This document shows positions 42,175-47,318 of a stretch of DNA of 47,318 nucleotides, piece by piece. The stretch lies in the NCBI GenBank assembly GCA_017482485.1, contig JAFUMV010000127.1, positions 1 to 47,318 of the forward strand, given 5' to 3'. The notes under the pieces were generated by a model. That model made no database searches. It was not told the origin of the DNA and saw nothing but the letters and a program-made list of their open reading frames with translations. This DNA is from Lachnospiraceae bacterium (GTDB lineage Bacteria; Bacillota; Clostridia; Lachnospirales; Lachnospiraceae). The position numbers were made by a program, and so were the translations under genes. Numbering within the stretch: position 1 is the stretch's first letter; each line of letters starts with the position of its first letter.

Positions 42175-43185
42175 TTATCCTTCCATTCTTTTCAGAATAG
42201 TCTGAAACTCTGCCGGAAGCCCTGCTTCCAGCCTCTTTCCCGCAAGATGGGAAAATTCCTCCGGTAAAGCTTCCGGAAATTCAATGCGATACGCATGCAA
42301 AAGCTGATCCTTTACTCCAAATCTCCTGCATAGCTCATTGAGTTTTTGATCGCCGTATTTCGGGTCTCCCAAAAGAGGATGACCGATAGAGGACAGATGG
42401 GCACGGATCTGATGCGTTTTCCCGGTAAAAAGTTCCACCTCGGCGTAAGTTACAAAGCCTGCGGAAGGAAGTTTGGAACATGACAGGGGTTCAATCCCTG
42501 TTTTGATTTCATCGGCGCCATTTGCATAAGTCTCAGAAATTCTCACCTGATTCGTCCGATGATCTTTTTTCAGCCAGGCCTGCAGAAGCATTTTACTGCA
42601 TATCTCTCCCTTTACGATGAGACGATAAAATTTTCTGATTTCTCTGTCACGGATCAATTTTGTCAGAAACTGAGTTCCTTCCAGACTTTTCCCGCAAAGC
42701 ACAAGTCCGCTGGTATTTCTGTCCAGCCGGTTACACACAGAAGGCTTAAAGGTATTCAATTCCTCCAATGATATTGCCCCGGAATCCAGCAGATATCCGA
42801 TCAGCCATTCATTCAGTGTCAGGTCGGACGGCTTTGCTTTCTGGCTTAAAATTCCTGACGGTTTATTGACTGCAAGGATATGAGAATCTTCGTAAACAAT
42901 CTGCAAATTTCCAATGCAGGAAAATGCCCGCTCATATTCTGAGGTGTCCGCTTTCACAAAATCGGCTGCACCGAAGTTCTGAAGCGTATCTTCTGAAAGA
43001 AACAGCTTCACAACATCGCCTTCTGTCAACTTTTCACTGCCGGTACATTTCTGCCCGTTTAAGACGATATTTTTCTTACGCATCATTTTATAAAAAAAAC
43101 CGGAAGGTGCGTCTTTCATATATTTATGTAAAAATTTATCAAATCTCTGCCCGGCCTCATTGGGCCCGATTGTGATCTGCCTCAT
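42175..43185 (-). CDS. RluA family pseudouridine synthase with S4 domain (RluC-like)
   Basis: 336 residues. S4 RNA-binding domain at about 12-65, then catalytic domain with CNRLDRNTSGLV where Asp155 is the catalytic aspartate, plus LAVNKPSGILSQ and TGKTHQIRAHLSSIGHPLLGDPKYG (cited in part). The family modifies uridines in rRNA; exact sites unknown. It is a diverged paralogue of the enzyme at 8577-9488, with a longer insertion between the first strand and the catalytic loop. Confidence 0.92.
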   Translation of the reverse strand: MRQITIGPNEAGQRFDKFLHKYMKDAPSGFFYKMMRKKNIVLNGQKCTGSEKLTEGDVVKLFLSEDTLQNFGAADFVKADTSEYERAFSCIGNLQIVYEDSHILAVNKPSGILSQKAKPSDLTLNEWLIGYLLDSGAISLEELNTFKPSVCNRLDRNTSGLVLCGKSLEGTQFLTKLIRDREIRKFYRLIVKGEICSKMLLQAWLKKDHRTNQVRISETYANGADEIKTGIEPLSCSKLPSAGFVTYAEVELFTGKTHQIRAHLSSIGHPLLGDPKYGDQKLNELCRRFGVKDQLLHAYRIEFPEALPEEFSHLAGKRLEAGLPAEFQTILKRMEG

Positions 43186-43197
43186 AAAACCTCCGGA

Positions 43198-43788
43198 TTA
43201 CAGAGACAGCGCGCAAAGCAGTGCGCGAACGCTCTGTGCTTTCTGGGAAGCCTCTTCATTTTCTGAAAGTTCTTCCTCTTTTAAAGCAATGCTGTCCAGA
43301 CGATTGAGGTATTTGGGAAGATCCTTGAAAATCTTTATATCCACCTCTCCCAAATCGTTTTTGGCAAACAGTTCATGGAGATGTTTTTCACAGGCTTTTG
43401 CATCACAGGAAGGGTTTGCGGTATAGCCGACCAGGGTGTCTTTTTGGAATGCCAGATGATGGATTTCATAATTTTTTTCATAACTTGTAAAAACCATATC
43501 ACAGCAGGTCATCCTATCCTTAACGTGAGGCTGTATCTTTTTATAATCTGCATCGCTGATCCCGTGGTACCGAAAAAGCACAATGGTATTAACCAGACTT
43601 CTGCTGGCAGGCAGACATCCCAAAACAGCAATAATCGTCAGATAGTTTTCCTTGCTTCCCGTGTTAATATAGCCGATTAAAAAGATTCCCAGTGACATCA
43701 CAAATAATAAAACCGTCCAGAGCAACATCACTTTTCTCTGGGAATTTAAATATCCTTTTGTTCCTTTTTTCTTTTTCCGAAATTTCAT
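43198..43788 (-). CDS. two-pass membrane protein of unknown function
   Basis: 196 residues. Basic start (KFRKKKKGTKGY), two hydrophobic segments at about 20-40 (VMLLWTVLLFVMSLGIFLIGY in part) and 48-70, then a cytoplasmic domain of about 120 residues with several Cys (DRMTCCDMVF, NPSCDAKACEKHLHELF). The last 30 residues are acidic then leucine-rich. I do not recognise the family. It starts directly after the SDR gene stop (no gap) and ends 12 bases before the RluA-type gene. Confidence 0.8.
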   Translation of the reverse strand: MKFRKKKKGTKGYLNSQRKVMLLWTVLLFVMSLGIFLIGYINTGSKENYLTIIAVLGCLPASRSLVNTIVLFRYHGISDADYKKIQPHVKDRMTCCDMVFTSYEKNYEIHHLAFQKDTLVGYTANPSCDAKACEKHLHELFAKNDLGEVDIKIFKDLPKYLNRLDSIALKEEELSENEEASQKAQSVRALLCALSL

Positions 43789-44562
43789 TTATTGATTCCT
43801 TTCTTTCAGCACTCTTGTGAGGAAAATCACCGGATCCTGAGGCATCACGCGGGTCATTGCCCAGAATGCGGTGATCGGCAGGCTGCAGACAGACATGGGC
43901 CGGTTTTTGCTGCTGGCAGCCAGCGCTTCTCTGACGACCCTTTCGGCATCTACCATCGTATATTTTTTTATGGCGAGTGTTGTACCATATTGCTCGGCAA
44001 TATCGAAAAACTCTGTTTTGACAGGTCCGGGGCAGACCGTAGTTACATAAATCTGCTTTTTACGCAGTTCTTCCCGCAAGGCTCTGGAAAAGCTTAAGAC
44101 AAAGGACTTGCTTGCCGCATATACCGCAAAGCCCGGCTGGGGAAGAAAGGCAGCACTGCTGGCCAGCTGAATGATTCTGCTCTTTTTTCTCATATAGGGA
44201 ATGCAGGCCCCTGTCATTTCCACAAGTGCACGGCAGTTTAAGTCCACCTGTCCGGACTGTTTTTCCATGGGGACATCACAGAAATCTCCCATCATGCCAT
44301 AGCCGGCACAATTGATGAGCATGCGCACAACAGGCTTTTCTTCCTGCAGCACTTCTCTGAAAAGCAAAACATCCGTTTCCTGGGTCAGATCAAGCGGCAG
44401 AATTTTAACCCGATGGTGCATGGAGTTGGAAATTTCTTTCAGCCGATCCACTCTTCTTGCGATAAGCCAGAATTCGTCAATGGTTTTTAACCCTCTGTCA
44501 AGCTGCATTGCAAATTCTCTTCCCATTCCGCTGGACGCGCCTGTAATCACGATAATATTCAT
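43789..44562 (-). CDS. short-chain dehydrogenase/reductase
   Basis: 257 residues from the ATG at 44562, chosen because AAAGGAGG lies seven bases upstream; the in-frame start at 44583 overlaps that RBS. Classical SDR: cofactor loop TGASSGMG at residues 7-14, NCAGYG, and catalytic Ser and Tyr-x3-Lys (LASSAAF, YAASK). ARRVDRL after strand 2 suggests NADPH preference. C-terminal hydrophobic stretch FWAMTRVMPQDPVIFLTRVL may contact membrane. Substrate unknown. Confidence 0.9.
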   Translation of the reverse strand: MNIIVITGASSGMGREFAMQLDRGLKTIDEFWLIARRVDRLKEISNSMHHRVKILPLDLTQETDVLLFREVLQEEKPVVRMLINCAGYGMMGDFCDVPMEKQSGQVDLNCRALVEMTGACIPYMRKKSRIIQLASSAAFLPQPGFAVYAASKSFVLSFSRALREELRKKQIYVTTVCPGPVKTEFFDIAEQYGTTLAIKKYTMVDAERVVREALAASSKNRPMSVCSLPITAFWAMTRVMPQDPVIFLTRVLKERNQ

Positions 44563-44588
44563 TCGATGTCCTCCTTTCATCACTTACT

Positions 44589-46580
44589 TTATTTTTTCTT
44601 TTTGTGAACGTTGCGGATCGTTTTTTTCTTCCGTTCTGCATCGGTTCTGCGTCCGGAATCTGCCAACGGGGCTCTCCCGTTTCCGGATGATGAAGCATTC
44701 TTTGCATTCTGTTTCATTGGATGCCCTGCTTTTGCGTTCTGAGATTTTGCGAATGCAGGATTTCCATTTCCGGCCTGAGCACCCCTTGGCGGGCGAATCA
44801 GACATTTGGAATCGTAACCAATCAGATCTGTCCTTCCTGCCTTTGTCAGTGCTTCATAAACCAGGTCATAATTGGCAGGATTTCTGTACTGTATCAGCGC
44901 CCGCTGCATGGCTTTTTCATGAGGATTCTTACAGACATAAACCTTGGAACCGTCTCTGGGATCAATTCCGGTGTAATACATCACAGTGGACATGGTGGAA
45001 GGGGTAGGATAAAAATCCTGTACCTGCTGAGGCATGTATCCAATATCCCTCAAATATTCCGCCAGTTCAACAGCTTCCTTTAAGGTGGAGCCCGGATGTG
45101 ATGACATCAGATAAGGCACCAGATACTGCTTTAGTCCCAGCTGTTCATTGAGCTTTTTATATTTTTGTACGAATTTTTCATAGACCGCATTTTCCGGCTT
45201 GCCCATGCGCCTTAAAACCGCATCACTGATATGTTCCGGCGCAACCTTCAGCTGGCCGCTGACGTGATGCTGCACCAGTTCCTTCAAAAAGGTATCATCC
45301 TTTTCCGCCAGCAGATAGTCAAAACGGATACCTGAACGGATGAAAACCTTTTTCACGCCGGGCAGTTCTCTTAACTGATGCAGAAGTTCCACATAATCGC
45401 TGTGATCCGCGTCCATATTCGGACAGGGTTTTGGAAAAAGACACTGTCTGTTTTTGCAGACCCCTTGAGTCAGCTGTTTCTGACAGGAGGGGTGCCTGAA
45501 ATTGGCAGTAGGTCCGCCCACATCATGAATGTAGCCTTTAAAATCAGGGTCTTTTGTGATCAGCTTCGCTTCTTCAACAATGTTTTCGTGACTTCTTACC
45601 TGCACGGTTCTGCCCTGATGAAAAGTCAGTGCACAGAAGCTGCATCCGCCGAAACATCCCCGATTGCTGATCAGAGAAAATTTGATTTCCGCTATGGCCG
45701 GCACGCCGCCATCCTTCTCATAGGAAGGATGATAGGTTCTCATATAGGGAAGGCTATATACCTGGTCCATCTCCTCTGTTGAAAGGGGAGGCTGCGGCGA
45801 ATTCTGCACCACATAAACGCCGTTCGGATAAGGCTCTATCAGCGTTTTTCCGGTGAAAGGATCCGTGTTGCAGTACTGTGTATGAAAACTTTCTGCATAC
45901 AGCTTCGGCTCTTCTTTCATATTTTCATAGGAGGGCAAGAGCTCCCCATTATAGATTCCGCTGATATCCTTTGTTTTGTAAACGGTGCCTGCGATAAAGG
46001 TGATATCTTTTACATCGATCCCGGCAGCGAGCGCATCCGCAATTTCTACAATGGATTTTTCCCCCATGCCATAGGAAATCAGATCCGCCTGGCTGTCCAG
46101 CAGAATAGAACGTTTAAAGGAATCACTCCAATAATCATAATGGGCCATTCGTCTCAGGCTGGCCTCAATTCCGCCGATGATGATCGGGACATCCTTATAA
46201 GTTCTGCGGATCAGATTGCAATAGGCAACCGTCGCATGATCAGGACGCTTTCCCATGATGCCGCCGGGGGTATAGGCATCATTCGGCCGTTTCTTTTTGG
46301 AAACAAAATAATGATTTACCATGGAATCCATATTTCCGGAAGATACTAAAAATCCAAGTCTGGGGCGTCCGAAAATGCGGATGCTGTCATCCTGTTTCCA
46401 GTCCGGCTGAGCGATGATGCAGACCTTATAGCCGTGACTTTCCAGCACACGGCTGATGATTGCAGTTCCGAATGACGGATGATCCACATAGGCATCCCCG
46501 CTCACATATACAAAATCAGGCTGTTCCCAGCCTCTCTGTTTCATTTCTTCCGGAGTGATCGGTAAAAATGCATTTGTCAA
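44589..46580 (-). CDS. YgiQ family radical SAM protein
   Basis: 663-residue protein. N-terminal DUF-type domain (MTNAFLPITPEEM, YVSGDAYVDHPSFGTAIISRVLE in part), then the radical SAM cluster motif at Cys309, Cys313 and Cys316 (RGCFGGCSFCALTFHQGR). The C-terminal 60 residues are low complexity and strongly basic (AQAGNGNPAFAKSQNAKAG and a Lys/Arg end), suggesting nucleic-acid binding. Function of the family is unknown. Start overlaps the HAD gene end by four bases. Confidence 0.93.
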   Translation of the reverse strand: MTNAFLPITPEEMKQRGWEQPDFVYVSGDAYVDHPSFGTAIISRVLESHGYKVCIIAQPDWKQDDSIRIFGRPRLGFLVSSGNMDSMVNHYFVSKKKRPNDAYTPGGIMGKRPDHATVAYCNLIRRTYKDVPIIIGGIEASLRRMAHYDYWSDSFKRSILLDSQADLISYGMGEKSIVEIADALAAGIDVKDITFIAGTVYKTKDISGIYNGELLPSYENMKEEPKLYAESFHTQYCNTDPFTGKTLIEPYPNGVYVVQNSPQPPLSTEEMDQVYSLPYMRTYHPSYEKDGGVPAIAEIKFSLISNRGCFGGCSFCALTFHQGRTVQVRSHENIVEEAKLITKDPDFKGYIHDVGGPTANFRHPSCQKQLTQGVCKNRQCLFPKPCPNMDADHSDYVELLHQLRELPGVKKVFIRSGIRFDYLLAEKDDTFLKELVQHHVSGQLKVAPEHISDAVLRRMGKPENAVYEKFVQKYKKLNEQLGLKQYLVPYLMSSHPGSTLKEAVELAEYLRDIGYMPQQVQDFYPTPSTMSTVMYYTGIDPRDGSKVYVCKNPHEKAMQRALIQYRNPANYDLVYEALTKAGRTDLIGYDSKCLIRPPRGAQAGNGNPAFAKSQNAKAGHPMKQNAKNASSSGNGRAPLADSGRRTDAERKKKTIRNVHKKKK

Positions 46581-47239
46581 AGTCTGGTTCCTCCCAGTTC
46601 GTAAAAGTCTTTAATGTAATAATCGGCGAGCGCTCTCTTTTCTTCACTCTGGGGCAGAGAATAGGCATCTTCCACGGCGCATACCTTCATGCCCGCCGCC
46701 TTTCCTGCCATGATGCCGGGGATAATATCCTCAAAAACAAGGCATCTCTCAGGCTTTACCTGAAGCTGCTTTGCCACTTCCAGATAAATGTCGGGAGCAG
46801 GTTTTCCCCTTCCCACATCGCAGGCTGTCATAATACATGAAAAATAATCATGCAGTCCATGTACATCTGCAACATTGGTCACAAGCTCTCTCGAATTGCT
46901 GGTGGCAATGCCAAGCAGAATCCCTTTTTCTTTACAAAGCTTCAAAAACTGATCTGCTCCGGGCTTTAACGGCACTTCGTTCATATATTTCTCCCATGCC
47001 ATCTCGTTCCAGGTTCTTTTGATTTCCGCAATGGAATCGGGCAGGGAAAATCTTTTCTTAAAATATTCTGCTGTTTCGGAAAAACTGAAGCCCTCAATAT
47101 CCTGCTGCAGTCCAACCGGGACCGCAAGCCCATAACGCCCCAGATATTCCACATCTATCTGATGCCACATCCACATGGAGTCCACCAGGGAACCATCCAG
47201 GTCAAAGATCACAGCATCCATATCCTTTAAAATATCCAA
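46577..47239 (-). CDS. HAD superfamily phosphatase (beta-phosphoglucomutase-like)
   Basis: 220 residues from a TTG start preceded by GGAG at five bases. HAD motif I is DLDGSLVDS (Asp13 and Asp15), motif II is in GIATSNS, and motifs III/IV are in GKPAPDIYLEVA and VFEDIIPGIMAGKAAGMKV (in part). The helical cap between motif I and II is the type found in phosphoglycolate phosphatases and beta-phosphoglucomutases; substrate not deducible. It begins directly after the stop of the gene entering from the window edge. Confidence 0.9.
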   Translation of the reverse strand: MDILKDMDAVIFDLDGSLVDSMWMWHQIDVEYLGRYGLAVPVGLQQDIEGFSFSETAEYFKKRFSLPDSIAEIKRTWNEMAWEKYMNEVPLKPGADQFLKLCKEKGILLGIATSNSRELVTNVADVHGLHDYFSCIMTACDVGRGKPAPDIYLEVAKQLQVKPERCLVFEDIIPGIMAGKAAGMKVCAVEDAYSLPQSEEKRALADYYIKDFYELGGTRL

Positions 47240-47318
47240 TTATACTCCAAGCTCCTTTTTTTCTTCTTCTGTAAGCTTTCTCCAGGCACCCTTTTTCAGG
47301 GAATCCTCCAGTGTCAGA
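47240..47318 (-). CDS. 3' end of an unidentified gene cut by the window edge
   Basis: On the - strand the frame is open from the window edge to a TAA at 47242-47240, giving 25 C-terminal residues rich in Lys and Glu (ends KLTEEEKKELGV). Too short to identify. It abuts the HAD gene start with no gap, so it is the likely upstream member of that operon. Confidence 0.7.
   Translation of the reverse strand, partial: LTLEDSLKKGAWRKLTEEEKKELGV

Overview
The window is ordinary chromosome from a low-to-mid GC Firmicute, most likely a member of the Lachnospiraceae (Clostridium cluster XIVa). I infer this from gene content and order: minD-minE-rodA-mgsA followed by a lipoprotein D,D-carboxypeptidase, HlyD-like protein-YggS-SepF, rplU-prp-rpmA-obg with an L27 that carries a Prp-cleavable N-terminus, short HisG paired with HisZ, a Firmicute-type SOS box, and AGGAGG ribosome binding sites almost everywhere. 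I cannot name the genus. No rRNA, tRNA, CRISPR array, insertion sequence or prophage was seen.

Layout. 1-16.8 kb is almost entirely on the + strand: cell-shape and division genes (minD partial, minE, rodA, mgsA, dacA-type carboxypeptidase, a small P-loop ATPase, an HlyD-like protein, yggS, sepF); then aroB, lspA and rluD; then two unknown genes and the strongly codon-biased transporter gene cstA; then the ribosome-linked run rplU-prp-rpmA-obg-yhbY-nadD-yqeK-rsfS. 16.8-18.2 kb holds lexA (-) divergent from a LysM/YneA-like division inhibitor gene (+), with four SOS boxes between them. 18.4-21.7 kb encodes a two-component system with a large multi-pass sensor kinase. 21.7-23.6 kb (-) holds a solitary tyrosine recombinase and a TtcA-like tRNA thiolase. 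23.7-25.6 kb (+) holds an AI-2E family permease and dtd. 25.8-33.1 kb (-) holds a cytidylate-kinase-like gene, then a five-gene operon (TIGR03960 radical SAM, TIGR03936, RNase G, Nudix hydrolase, GH13 glucosidase) and an unknown membrane protein. 33.5-35.2 kb (+) is a SulP anion transporter. 35.3-40.4 kb (-) is a histidine operon hisZ-hisG-hisD-hisB-hisIE. 40.5-47.3 kb (-) is an operon HAD phosphatase-YgiQ-SDR-unknown-RluA-RecU-Nudix/GNAT, with the last codons of a further gene at the window edge.

The most interesting items are: (1) a degenerate HisA/HisF-like barrel, lacking both catalytic aspartates, fused to HisI and HisE in an operon that has no hisC, hisH, hisA or hisF here; (2) a consensus promoter for the YneA-like gene with an SOS box filling its spacer; (3) a Nudix-GNAT fusion; (4) structured, unassigned leaders in front of hisZ, sulP and a cytidylate-kinase-like gene; (5) the separation of the RNase G module from the rplU-prp-rpmA-obg module. 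I found no wholly new multi-gene system, and most of the window is housekeeping.
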